A stretch of 37,613 nt of DNA from Stappia sp. Lineage in GTDB: Bacteria; Pseudomonadota; Alphaproteobacteria; Rhizobiales; Stappiaceae. How positions within the stretch are numbered: position 1 is the first letter of the stretch; every line of letters starts with the position of its first letter. Below are positions 24,133-32,473 of this stretch, piece by piece. The notes beneath the pieces were generated by a model. The model was not told the origin of the DNA, ran no database searches, and was given only the letters and a program-made list of their open reading frames with translations. The position numbers and the translations under genes are program-made. The stretch spans positions 284,143 to 321,755 of the forward strand of contig PBLF01000018.1 of assembly GCA_002722295.1 (NCBI GenBank). The letters are read 5' to 3'.

Positions 24133-25497
24133 ATGACCCAACTTCCGAATTCCATCGAAGCCCGTGACGTGGCCTTTCAGCTTCACTCCTATACCGATGC
24201 CCGCAAGCACGAGGAGGCCGGCCCGCTCGTCATCGACAGCGGCGAGGGTATCTATGTGCAAGACAACAACGGCAAGCGCTACATCGAGGCCATGGCGGGT
24301 CTGTGGAGCGTTGCGGTGGGCTTCGGCGAAAAGCGCCTGATCGACGCGGCCGTGCGGCAGATGGAGAAGCTGCCCTACTACCACACGTTCACCCACAAGT
24401 CGCACGGACCGTCGGTGGAACTGGCCGAGAAGCTTGTCGGCATGGCGCCGGTTCCCATGTCGAAGGCGTATTTCACCAACTCCGGATCGGAAGCCAACGA
24501 CACCGCGATCAAGCTGATCTGGTACCGCTCCAACGCCATGGGCAAGCCGGAGCGCAAGAAGATCATCTCCCGCGTGAAGGGCTATCACGGCGTGACCATC
24601 GCGGCGGCGAGCCTCACGGGTCTTCCCAACAACCACCGCTCGTTCGACCTTCCCATCGAGCAGGTGCGCCACACCACCTGTCCGCATTACCGCACGGTGG
24701 CGAAGCCGGGCGAGAGCGAGGCCGAGTTCGCGAAACGTTGCGCCTCGGATCTTGAGGAACTGATCCTGGCGGAGGGACCGGAGACGGTTGCCGCCTTCTT
24801 CGCCGAGCCGGTGATGGGCGCCGGCGGCGTCATCGTTCCGCCGGAAGGGTACTGGGCGGCGATCCAGCCGGTTCTGAAGAAGTACGACATCCTCTTCGTG
24901 GCAGACGAGGTGATCTGCGGTTTCGGGCGCACGGGCAACATGTTCGGCACCCAGACCTTCGGCCTGGAGCCGGATATCATGACGCTGTCGAAGCAGCTTT
25001 CCTCCTCCTACCTGCCGATCTCCGCGCTGCTGGTGAACGAGAAGGTCTACGGGCCCGTCGCCGACGAGAGCCACAAGATCGGCACCTGGGGCCATGGATA
25101 CACGGCAAGCGGCCATCCGGTTGCCGCCGCCGTGGCTCTGGAGAACCTCAGGATCATCGAGGAGCGTGATCTCGTCGGGCACGTCAAGGATGTGAGCCCC
25201 CGGTTCATCGAGCGCCTCAATGCGTTCGCCGATCACCCCCTGGTGGTGGAAACGCGCGGTCTCGGTCTGATCGGCACCATCGAGGTGGCGCACGAGAAGC
25301 ACGCCGACGCGCCGGGCGCGCTTGGCGGCAGGCTCAACCGCGAACTTCAGGAGCGTGGCCTCATCTCGCGCAACATGGGCGACGCGCTTGCGTTCTGCCC
25401 GCCGCTCGTGATCACCGAACCGCAGATCGACGAGATGTTCGACGTCTTCGCCGGTGCTCTCGATGCGGTGGCGAAGGATCTCGACGCCAGCGCCTGA
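24133..25497 (+). CDS. Class III pyridoxal-phosphate aminotransferase (omega-amine/putrescine type)
   Basis: 454 aa, starting one base after the deacetylase stop. Family hallmarks: LHSYTDARKHEEAG near the N-terminus, YVQDNNGKRYIEAMAGLWSV, FTNSGSEANDTAIKL for phosphate binding, KGYHGVTIAAASLTG, VADEVICGFGRTG with the PLP-ring Asp, and the Schiff-base Lys287 in TLSKQLSSSYLPIS. The late TWGHGYTASGHPVAAA is also typical. This overall pattern belongs to the omega-aminotransferase group acting on beta-alanine, putrescine/spermidine or taurine with pyruvate. Next to an acetylpolyamine-type deacetylase, a diamine or omega-amino acid is the best guess. It is the last gene of the run, followed by a stem-loop. 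Confidence 0.9.
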   Translation: MTQLPNSIEARDVAFQLHSYTDARKHEEAGPLVIDSGEGIYVQDNNGKRYIEAMAGLWSVAVGFGEKRLIDAAVRQMEKLPYYHTFTHKSHGPSVELAEKLVGMAPVPMSKAYFTNSGSEANDTAIKLIWYRSNAMGKPERKKIISRVKGYHGVTIAAASLTGLPNNHRSFDLPIEQVRHTTCPHYRTVAKPGESEAEFAKRCASDLEELILAEGPETVAAFFAEPVMGAGGVIVPPEGYWAAIQPVLKKYDILFVADEVICGFGRTGNMFGTQTFGLEPDIMTLSKQLSSSYLPISALLVNEKVYGPVADESHKIGTWGHGYTASGHPVAAAVALENLRIIEERDLVGHVKDVSPRFIERLNAFADHPLVVETRGLGLIGTIEVAHEKHADAPGALGGRLNRELQERGLISRNMGDALAFCPPLVITEPQIDEMFDVFAGALDAVAKDLDASA

Positions 25498-25514
25498 AGC
25501 CTTTTCCGAAACAT

Positions 25515-25551
25515 GCGAAGCGGGATGGGGCGTGGTCCCGTTCCGCTTTGC
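25515..25551 (+). terminator. Stem-loop after the catabolic operon
   Basis: GCGAAGCGG (25515-25523) pairs with CCGCTTTGC (25543-25551) with one G-U pair, and GGGA/TCCC pairs inside. It starts 18 bases after the aminotransferase stop. No T-run follows. A smaller TTGCGG-cat-CCGCAA hairpin lies at 25566-25580. Together they are a plausible end for the eight-gene transcript. Confidence 0.5.
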
Positions 25552-25659
25552 ATCCCCTGCTTGCCTTGCGGCATCCGCAATCCTGCGTGGTTGCAATGAG
25601 GCGCCATCATGCCTTCATCTGGTCAGCGCATATTGCGCTGCACAAGGAAGGTGACCGCC

Positions 25660-28359
25660 ATGACCGCTCAACCGGATCGAGGGCTCTTTCATGCACGTTC
25701 CGCCGGAGCGTGCCTTGAGGATCTGAGGTCATCCGCGCGCGGCCTGGATGACGCGGAGGCGGGTCGGCGCCTTGCCGCTCACGGTGCCAACCGTCTGCCC
25801 GCGCCCGCCGGCCGCAGCCTGCTGGCCCGCATCGGCACCCAGTTCAACAATGTCCTCATCTATGCGCTGATCGCGTCGGCCTGCGTGACGGCGCTGCTCG
25901 ACCATTGGGTCGACACGGCCGTGATCGTCGCGGTGGTCATCGTCAATGCCGTGATCGGTTTCATCCAGGAAGGCCGTGCTGAAGAGGCCATGGCGGCGAT
26001 CCGGAACATGCTCGCGCCTCATGCGACGGTCATGCGCGACGGGGAGCGGCGAAGCATCGATGCGGCGGACCTTGTTCCGGGTGACATCGTGCTTGTCGAG
26101 GCGGGTGACCGTGTTTCCGCGGACCTGCGGCTTCTCACCGCCCACGGTCTGAAGGCGGAGGAAGCCGTCCTGACGGGCGAGTCCGTGCCGGTGGACAAGG
26201 CGGTCGCTCCGGTTTCCCCGGATGCGCCGCTCGGCGACCGGTCTTCCATGCTGTTCAGCGGCACCCTTGTGGCCGCCGGCGCGGGGCGCGGGCTTGTCGT
26301 TGCCACCGGCGCAGATACGGAGGTTGGCCATATCTCCGGGCTTCTCGCCTCTGTCGAGACCCTGACCACGCCGCTGCTGCGCCAGATGGATCTTTTCGCG
26401 CGCTGGCTGACGGTGTTCATCCTGCTGATCGCGGCAAGCCTGCTCGTCTGGGGCTATTTCCTGGACCATGCGGATTTCGGCGAGCTTTTCATGTCCGTGG
26501 TCGGGCTTTCGGTCGCCGCGATTCCGGAGGGGCTTCCCGCCGTTCTCACCATCACGCTGTCGGTCGGCGTGCGCGCCATGGCAAGGCGCAATGCCATCGT
26601 GCGACGGCTTCCGGCCATCGAGACGCTTGGTGCCGTCTCCGTCATCTGTTCCGACAAGACCGGCACGCTGACCCGCAACGAAATGACGGTCGCGGCCCTT
26701 GCCGCCTGCGGGCATGACTATGTCATCGAGGGAGAGGGCTATGCGCCGAAGGGAGCGGTCCTCTGGCAGGACGCGGAAGCTGATCCGCGCGAGCATTCCG
26801 TGCTCGTTGAATGCGCCCGCGCGACGGCCCTCTGCAATGACGCGGAGCTTCAGAACGAGGGCGAAGACTGGCGGGTCGAGGGTGACCCGATGGAGGGCGC
26901 GCTGCTCGCCTTCGCCGGGAAGATACAGGCGGATGTATCCGGCTGGGAGCGGGTGGATGCCATTCCCTTCGATGCCGCGCATCGCTACATGGCCGTTCAT
27001 CATCGCCAGGCCGACGGGACGGCGCGCGTCGACGTAAAGGGCGCGCCGGAGGCCGTGATCGCACTGTGCGGCGATGAACGCACGGCGGATGGCGGCGTGA
27101 AACCGCTCGCCGCCGATTTCTGGCACGAGCAGGTGGAGCGCCTTGCCGCGAGGGGGCAGCGGGTTCTGGCCCTTGCCGTCGCTCCGGCCCCGGATGCGGG
27201 GGAGGCGCTCGTTCACGATGCCTTGTCCGGTCGCCTCACTCTGGTTGGACTGGTCGGGCTGATCGATCCGCCGCGCCCCGAGGCGATTGCGGCGGTCGCC
27301 GAGTGTCATGCGGCCGGCATCGGCGTGAAGATGATCACCGGGGACCATGCCGCCACCGCACGCGCCATCGGCTCGATGATCGGCCTGACCAATTGCGAAG
27401 GGGTTCTGACCGGCGCGGACATCGACACGATGGATGATGCCGAACTGGCCGTGAGCGCCGTCGCCACCGACATTTTCGCCCGCACCTCCCCGGCGCACAA
27501 GCTTCGGCTCGTCAGCGCTCTCCAGGCGCAAGGGCTGACGGTTGCCATGACGGGCGACGGTGTGAACGATGCTCCGGCGCTGAAGCGCGCCGATGCGGGC
27601 ATCGCCATGGGAATGAAGGGCAGTGAAGCGGCCAAGGAGGCGGCGGAGTTCGTGCTGGCCGACGACAATTTCGCCTCGATCGTCGCGGCGGTACGCGAAG
27701 GACGCACGGTCTATGACAACATCCGCAAGGTCATCAACTGGACCCTGCCCACCAACGCCGGTGAAGCCCTGACGGTAATCGTCGCCCTGCTGGCTGGGGC
27801 GGCGCTGCCCATCTCTCCGGTGCAGATCCTCTGGGTCAATCTGGTCACCGCGGTCACGCTCGGGCTCGCTCTTGCCTTCGAGCCCAGTGAGCCGGGCACC
27901 ATGTCCCGCCCGCCACGACCGCGCAGCGAAGGGCTCCTGACAGGCGCGATCGTCTGGAACATCGCTCTGGTTTCAGGCCTGTTTCTTGCGGCCGTCTACG
28001 GCGTCTACACCTATGCCGTCGATCGGGGCTATCCGCCCGAACTCGCACGTACGCTCGCCATGAACATGCTCGTGGTGCTGGAGATCTTCCACCTGTTCTA
28101 CATCCGCAATGCCCGCAGCGCCTCGCTCACGTTCGAGGCGGCGCGCGGCACCCCCGTCGTCTGGGGCTGCATTGTCACGGTCACACTGGCGCAGTTTGCC
28201 ATCACCTATATCCCGGCGATGCAGGGCGTTTTCGGGACGGCAAGTGTCCCGCTTGCCGATGGCGTGCTTGTCGTCGCCATCGGCATGGCATTCTTCCTCA
28301 TCGTGGAGGCGGAAAAGCAGATGCGGCTGGCGTTCAACCGGCTTTCACGCGGGCGATGA
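25660..28359 (+). CDS. P2-type cation-transporting ATPase with unusual M6 segment
   Basis: 899 aa. ATG 25660 follows AAGGAAGGTG; earlier in-frame ATG 25609 is less likely. N-terminal cation-ATPase domain, then LTGESVPVDK (actuator, about 171), the M4 sequence AAIPEGLPAVLTITLS, the phosphorylated Asp in SDKTGTLTRNEMT (about 332), KGAPEAV in the nucleotide domain, and MTGDGVNDAPALKRADAGIA (about 630). M5 has TNAGEALTVI, keeping Asn and Glu. M6 reads LWVNLVTAVTLGLALAFEP where calcium pumps have N-x-x-T-D-G; the ion-binding Asp is Ala. So it is PMCA/SERCA-related in fold, but Ca2+ is doubtful; Na+, K+, H+ or another ion is possible. It converges closely (13 bases) with the otn operon. Confidence 0.88.
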   Translation: MTAQPDRGLFHARSAGACLEDLRSSARGLDDAEAGRRLAAHGANRLPAPAGRSLLARIGTQFNNVLIYALIASACVTALLDHWVDTAVIVAVVIVNAVIGFIQEGRAEEAMAAIRNMLAPHATVMRDGERRSIDAADLVPGDIVLVEAGDRVSADLRLLTAHGLKAEEAVLTGESVPVDKAVAPVSPDAPLGDRSSMLFSGTLVAAGAGRGLVVATGADTEVGHISGLLASVETLTTPLLRQMDLFARWLTVFILLIAASLLVWGYFLDHADFGELFMSVVGLSVAAIPEGLPAVLTITLSVGVRAMARRNAIVRRLPAIETLGAVSVICSDKTGTLTRNEMTVAALAACGHDYVIEGEGYAPKGAVLWQDAEADPREHSVLVECARATALCNDAELQNEGEDWRVEGDPMEGALLAFAGKIQADVSGWERVDAIPFDAAHRYMAVHHRQADGTARVDVKGAPEAVIALCGDERTADGGVKPLAADFWHEQVERLAARGQRVLALAVAPAPDAGEALVHDALSGRLTLVGLVGLIDPPRPEAIAAVAECHAAGIGVKMITGDHAATARAIGSMIGLTNCEGVLTGADIDTMDDAELAVSAVATDIFARTSPAHKLRLVSALQAQGLTVAMTGDGVNDAPALKRADAGIAMGMKGSEAAKEAAEFVLADDNFASIVAAVREGRTVYDNIRKVINWTLPTNAGEALTVIVALLAGAALPISPVQILWVNLVTAVTLGLALAFEPSEPGTMSRPPRPRSEGLLTGAIVWNIALVSGLFLAAVYGVYTYAVDRGYPPELARTLAMNMLVVLEIFHLFYIRNARSASLTFEAARGTPVVWGCIVTVTLAQFAITYIPAMQGVFGTASVPLADGVLVVAIGMAFFLIVEAEKQMRLAFNRLSRGR

Positions 28360-28372
28360 GGGAAGGCGCGCG

Positions 28373-29137
28373 TCAGCGCGCTTTCCGCAGCCAGTCGAGC
28401 GTCGCGTCCGTATCTGCGCCAGGCTTGTATTCGGCCCCGAGAGGCCGGTCCCAGCCGAGCCCGTCGATGGTCGCGAAGACATGGGCGTAGTTCAGCTCTC
28501 CATGGTCCGGCGCGGCGCGGTCCGGCACGGACGCGAACTGGATGTGACCGATGCCGGGCAGCAGGCGCGTCAGCCGGTTGGTGATGTCGCCCTCCATGAG
28601 CTGCACGTGGTAGCAGTCGAACATCAGCTTCAGGTTGGCCGCTCCCACGCTCTCGATGATCGCCCCGGCCTGGTCCGTGGTCGACAGGAAGTAGCCCGGG
28701 GCATCATAGCGGTTGAGGGGTTCGATCAGGATGGTGATGCCGTGTGGAGCTGACTGCTCGCAGGCATAGGCAAGGTTCGCGCAGAAGGTGGCGCGTGCGT
28801 CGTCTCCTTCCGCGAAGCCGGCCATCACATGGATCGCGCCGGTCCCCGTCGCACGGGCATAGGCGATGGCCTCGTCGATCGCCGCGCGCGCCTCGGCCTC
28901 GCGACCGGGAAGGGCGGAAAGCCCGTTCTCGCCACCGGCGACATCGCCGCGCCGTGTGTTGAGCCCCAGCATCGACAGCCCTGTTTCGGACAGAGCGGCC
29001 GCGACCTCCCCGGCCGGGAACTCGTATGGCCAGTGGCATTCGACCGCATCGAAGCCAGCCGCTTTCGCGGCGCGGATCGCGTCCGGAAGCGGCCGGTCGT
29101 TCCAGAGGAAGCCGAGATTGGCGGAAAATGTCGTCAC
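28373..29137 (-). CDS. otnI: 2-oxo-tetronate isomerase / hydroxypyruvate isomerase family
   Basis: 254 aa. GTG 29135-29137 is preferred because it overlaps the otnC stop by four bases (GTGA) and gives the family start TTFSANLGFLWNDRP; a GTG three codons earlier is possible. It is a TIM-barrel of the xylose-isomerase-like superfamily: AGFDAVECHWPYEFP, LGLNTRRGDVAGGE, the metal Glu in ILIEPLNRYDAPGYFL, MFDCYHVQLMEGD, IGHIQFASVPDR and the final Glu in GAEYKPG. OtnI interconverts 2-oxo-tetronate and 3-oxo-tetronate, the step before OtnK. Last gene of the minus-strand operon. Confidence 0.82.
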   Translation of the reverse strand: MTTFSANLGFLWNDRPLPDAIRAAKAAGFDAVECHWPYEFPAGEVAAALSETGLSMLGLNTRRGDVAGGENGLSALPGREAEARAAIDEAIAYARATGTGAIHVMAGFAEGDDARATFCANLAYACEQSAPHGITILIEPLNRYDAPGYFLSTTDQAGAIIESVGAANLKLMFDCYHVQLMEGDITNRLTRLLPGIGHIQFASVPDRAAPDHGELNYAHVFATIDGLGWDRPLGAEYKPGADTDATLDWLRKAR

Positions 29138-29784
29138 GTATCCCACTCCACGTCGAATTTCGTTACAAGCGCGCGCACCTGGTCATCGCTGAGCCGGCGT
29201 GCCTGATGGCCACGCATGAGGATCGCGAGCCTTGCGGTGTCTTCCAGTTCCTCGATGGCGTTGCAGGCGGCCTCGACATCCTTGCCGGCGACGACCGGGC
29301 CGTGATTGGCCAGCATCACGGCACTGCGTTTTCCCGCAAGGCCGCGCACGGCATCGCCCATGGCCGGGTCTCCGGGCATGAAGAAGGGCAGGAGCTTCAC
29401 CTTGCCGAGCTTCATGATGGCGTAGGGCGTGAGCGGTGGCAGGAAGTTGTCCTCGTCCACCTCCGGCATCAGCGACCATGCCACCGAATGACAGGAGTGC
29501 AGATGCACCACCGCACCGGCGGTGGAGCGTGTGTCGTAGAAGGCTGTGTGAAGCGGCATTTCCTTTGTCGGCTTGTCGCCGCCGATCTGCCGGCCGTCCG
29601 CGTCGAAGCGGCTTAGGCGCGAGGGATCGAGTCGACCGAAGGACGTGCCCGTCGGCGAGACCAGCAGACCACCATCCGGCGTCCGGGCGGAGATGTTGCC
29701 CGTGGACCCTCCGGTCAGCCCCCGGTCGAACATCGATTTGGCGAGCAGGCAGATTTCCTCGCGAAGCCGGGCTTCCTCGCTCAT
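29134..29784 (-). CDS. otnC: 3-oxo-tetronate 4-phosphate decarboxylase (class II aldolase family)
   Basis: 216 aa. ATG 29782-29784 overlaps the otnK stop by four bases. The class II aldolase fold keeps every key residue: STGNISAR, LVSPTGTSFG, catalytic Glu75 in KPTKEMPLH, zinc ligands His94 and His96 in VVHLHSCHS, and a third His in MLANHGPVVAG. OtnC decarboxylates 3-oxo-tetronate 4-phosphate to dihydroxyacetone phosphate and CO2. Its genomic place directly after otnK and before otnI gives the standard gene order. Unlike the aldolase homologue at 14680-15465, the Glu is present. Confidence 0.85.
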   Translation of the reverse strand: MSEEARLREEICLLAKSMFDRGLTGGSTGNISARTPDGGLLVSPTGTSFGRLDPSRLSRFDADGRQIGGDKPTKEMPLHTAFYDTRSTAGAVVHLHSCHSVAWSLMPEVDEDNFLPPLTPYAIMKLGKVKLLPFFMPGDPAMGDAVRGLAGKRSAVMLANHGPVVAGKDVEAACNAIEELEDTARLAILMRGHQARRLSDDQVRALVTKFDVEWDT

Positions 29785-31055
29785 GACGTTTCCTCCAGGC
29801 GGGAGAGGGCATCGGCGAAGAAGCTCTCCTTGCCGAAGTTGCCGGACTTCAGCGTGATCGCCACATCCGCGCCGCCACTTCTCGCGAAACACCAGGGCAC
29901 GCCGGGGGCGACTTCCGCGCCGATCACAAGCCGGTCGATCCCGAGTGCCTTCGTGACCGCTCCGGAGGTCTCGCCCCCGGCGACGACGAAACGCCTGGCG
30001 CCCTTTTCCCTTGCGGCGATTGCGATCTCGGCAAGGGCCGCCTCGACGACTTCACCGGCGCGGGCGACACCAAGCTCCGCCTGGGCGGCGCGCACCTGGT
30101 CCGGCTCCGCCGTCGCATAGACGAGGGGCGCGGCGTCGAGCGACTGCCTGGAGATCCAGTCCAGGGCCTCCGCCGGCCCTTCACTGGCGAGCGTGAGCGG
30201 ATCGAGGCGAAACGTCGGCGCGCCGGTCGCGGAATAGGCCGCGACCTGTGCCCGCGTCATGGCCGAGCAGCTTCCCGAAAGCACGATGGCGTCGCGGGCG
30301 AGGTCCGGTTTTGTCGCTCCGCCGGTGTCGGCGGCCATGAGGCCGTCCTCGGCGTAGAGGTGGGGCAGGGGCATGGCCAGCGCGCTGCCGCCGGTCATGA
30401 GCAGGTCATTGCGGCAAGCCTTGGCGATGACGCCCAGGTCCTCGTCGGCAATCGCATCCACCACCACGTGGGCAACGCCATCGGCCCGCAACGCATCGAG
30501 AGCTTCGCGCACCGCCTGCGACCCGCGTGCCACTGTCAGCCGGTCGACGAGGCCGGCAGGGCGCGTCACCTGCGGCTCGATGAGCCGCACAAGATTGCTG
30601 TCTCGCATCGGCGTCAGCGGATGGTCCTTCATCGGGCTCTCGGCGAGAAGCTGGCGCCCGACGAAGAGGTTGCCCATGTAGATCGAGCGGCCGTTCTCCG
30701 GGAAGGCAGGGCAGTAGATGGTCTGCGCCGCGCCGAGATCCGCCATAAGCGCCTCCGCGACCGGACCGATGTTGCCCTCCGCCGTGGAATCGAAGGTCGA
30801 GCAGTACTTCCAGAAAAAGCGTTGGGCTCCGGCCCTTTGCAGCCAGTCGAGGGCTGCCCGGCACTCCGCGACCGCCTCGGCGACCGGGGAGGTCCGGCAT
30901 TTGAGGGCGATCACCTCGAAGGCGGCCGTGTCGGAAGGGGCCTCCTCGGGAACGCCCATGCGCAGGCTCACCTTCATGCCGCTTCGGGCCAGAAGTCCGG
31001 CAAGATCGGTCGCGCCGGTGAAATCGTCGGCTATACAGCCAAGAACCGTCGTCAT
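29781..31055 (-). CDS. otnK: 3-oxo-tetronate kinase (four-carbon acid sugar kinase, DUF1537)
   Basis: 424 aa from ATG 31053-31055. The N-terminal substrate domain starts LGCIADDFTGATDLAGLLA, the family signature, followed by KYCSTFDSTAEGNIGPV and CPAFPENGRSIYMGNLFV. The C-terminal nucleotide domain contains LSGSCSAMTRAQVA and VVAGGETSGAVTKALGI, the ATP-binding G-G-x-T-S-G loop. OtnK phosphorylates 3-oxo-tetronate with ATP at C4. It is 87 bases downstream of ltnD and overlaps otnC by four bases. A threonate (DenK/LtnK-like) variant substrate cannot be excluded. Confidence 0.88.
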   Translation of the reverse strand: MTTVLGCIADDFTGATDLAGLLARSGMKVSLRMGVPEEAPSDTAAFEVIALKCRTSPVAEAVAECRAALDWLQRAGAQRFFWKYCSTFDSTAEGNIGPVAEALMADLGAAQTIYCPAFPENGRSIYMGNLFVGRQLLAESPMKDHPLTPMRDSNLVRLIEPQVTRPAGLVDRLTVARGSQAVREALDALRADGVAHVVVDAIADEDLGVIAKACRNDLLMTGGSALAMPLPHLYAEDGLMAADTGGATKPDLARDAIVLSGSCSAMTRAQVAAYSATGAPTFRLDPLTLASEGPAEALDWISRQSLDAAPLVYATAEPDQVRAAQAELGVARAGEVVEAALAEIAIAAREKGARRFVVAGGETSGAVTKALGIDRLVIGAEVAPGVPWCFARSGGADVAITLKSGNFGKESFFADALSRLEETS

Positions 31056-31142
31056 GCGGTCGAAGTCCTCAGTTCATGTCGTTGTCGGCAGGCGGCCGCG
31101 CGAGCGTGGCACGCGTCCGTACGGGGGAGCAAGGCGCGGGCC

Positions 31143-32042
31143 TCATGCATCTCCGGGAAGGGTGAGACCGGCGGCGCGGGCATAGACCTTGATCACGGCG
31201 GCGTCGTCCTCGCCACCCAGGCCCATCTCCGCGGCGGCCTTGAAACGCTCGAGTGCCGCCGACGTCACAGGAGCTTCGAAGCCAGCCGAGCGTGCGATGT
31301 CCAGGACGATGCCGAGGTCCTTGGGCCAGATGTTGACCGAGCTTTTCGGCGTGTAGTCAGCATCCACGACATGCGGTGCACGGTTCTCCAGCATCCAGCT
31401 CGTGCCGGCGCATTTCGGAATCACCTCCAGAAACGCGGAAGGCTCGATTCCCTGGGTGATGCCGAAGGCCATGGCTTCCGCCATCGTGGCGATATGCACG
31501 CCCGCGAGAAGCTGGTTGACTGCCTTCATGGCGGACCCGGCTCCAGCCTCGCGGCCGAGTTCGAAGACTGTTTCGGCGGTTGCGTCCAGCACGGGGCGCG
31601 CCGCCGCGAAGGCGTCCGGCGTTCCCGCCGCCATGATGGAGAGCGTTCCGGCATCCGCGCGTGCGGCGCCGCCCGAGATCGGCGCGTCGAGATAGAGCAC
31701 GCCATGACCGGCGCAGCGTTCAGCCATGGCACGCGCGAACTCCGGCGCGACCGTGGGGCAGGCGATGACGACGCTTCCAGGCTTCATGGCCGGCACGACT
31801 CCCGCCGCGCCGAAGAGCACGTCCTCGCATTGGGCCGCGTTCAGAACCACGACCACGAGCGCGTCGGCACGTCCCGCCACGTCCTCAAGCGTCCCGGTCG
31901 CGCCACCTTCCGCCTGGAACTGCGCGACACGCTCGGCGGTCACGTCGAAGCCATGGGTCGTTACCCCCGCCCGCACCAGCGACCGGGCCATGCCAAGTCC
32001 CATCGAACCCAGTCCGACCAGGGCGACGCGAAATTCACTCAT
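31143..32042 (-). CDS. ltnD: L-threonate dehydrogenase family (beta-hydroxyacid dehydrogenase)
   Basis: 299 aa. ATG 32040-32042 follows a strong GGGAGGAG. The Rossmann motif VALVGLGSMGLGMARSL, HGFDVTAERV (Asp for NAD), YLDAPISGGAARADAGTL and the catalytic Lys helix GAGSAMKAVNQLLAGVH are intact. KSSVNIWPKDLGIVLDIAR near residue 240 is typical of the LtnD/OtnD branch. LtnD oxidises L-threonate at C2 to 2-oxo-tetronate, which OtnI, OtnK and OtnC then turn into dihydroxyacetone phosphate. All four enzymes for this route are encoded in this operon. D-erythronate cannot be excluded as substrate. Confidence 0.85.
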   Translation of the reverse strand: MSEFRVALVGLGSMGLGMARSLVRAGVTTHGFDVTAERVAQFQAEGGATGTLEDVAGRADALVVVVLNAAQCEDVLFGAAGVVPAMKPGSVVIACPTVAPEFARAMAERCAGHGVLYLDAPISGGAARADAGTLSIMAAGTPDAFAAARPVLDATAETVFELGREAGAGSAMKAVNQLLAGVHIATMAEAMAFGITQGIEPSAFLEVIPKCAGTSWMLENRAPHVVDADYTPKSSVNIWPKDLGIVLDIARSAGFEAPVTSAALERFKAAAEMGLGGEDDAAVIKVYARAAGLTLPGDA

Positions 32043-32473
32043 GCTTCTCCTCCCTCTCGCCGGATCCGGCCTGCATGGGCAGGCCTGCACACGACGTGGT
32101 GTTTGTATGATGATTGCCGACTGGATCCATATATCGCAAGCCGTGAGTGCGCAAAGAGAGCGGAGCTGTTTTGCGCCCCGCCTGACGGATTTTGCGCTCC
32201 GGCCGCATCCTGCGGGGCAGAGTTCGGCAAAGCGTTCGGGAAGCGGCTAGGCGTTTCATCTTGCCGCTTTGGTCATAATCCGGCACCGTAAGCGGATCAG
32301 TCCGGTTGATGACCTCTCCGATTCCCGGCCAGTCAGGCCGTGGCTTTCCAGTGTCCGGGATCAGATGCAGATGTTGCCGGGAGGCGAGATGCGCCCGGCC
32401 GGACGCATGTTGCCGAGTGACCGGGATCGGACCGGTCCGGCTTTGGAAAATCGTTCGATCGGGGTCGCCCAGA
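32043..32473. other. Divergent intergenic region between ltnD and the LysR gene
   Basis: This 431-base stretch has no convincing gene: the open frames crossing it lack ribosome-binding sites and carry Arg/Cys/Pro-rich shadow translations. It holds an operator-like array at 32149-32197. The rest shows no clear promoter. Confidence 0.5.
32149..32197. promoter_or_regulatory. Three phased TTTTGCGC half-sites, candidate LysR operator array
   Basis: GCGCAAAG at 32149-32156, TTTTGCGC at 32169-32176 and TTTTGCGC at 32190-32197 are centred 20 and 21 bases apart, two helical turns each. The first is inverted relative to the others (7 of 8 bases). It lies 107-155 bases upstream of ltnD and within the divergent region with the LysR gene. 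LysR tetramers typically span such phased sites. Confidence 0.5.

Noticed and set aside
30360..32291. A 643-codon open frame on the + strand across otnK and ltnD
   Set aside because: It runs antisense to two well-supported enzymes and its translation has a shadow-type composition.
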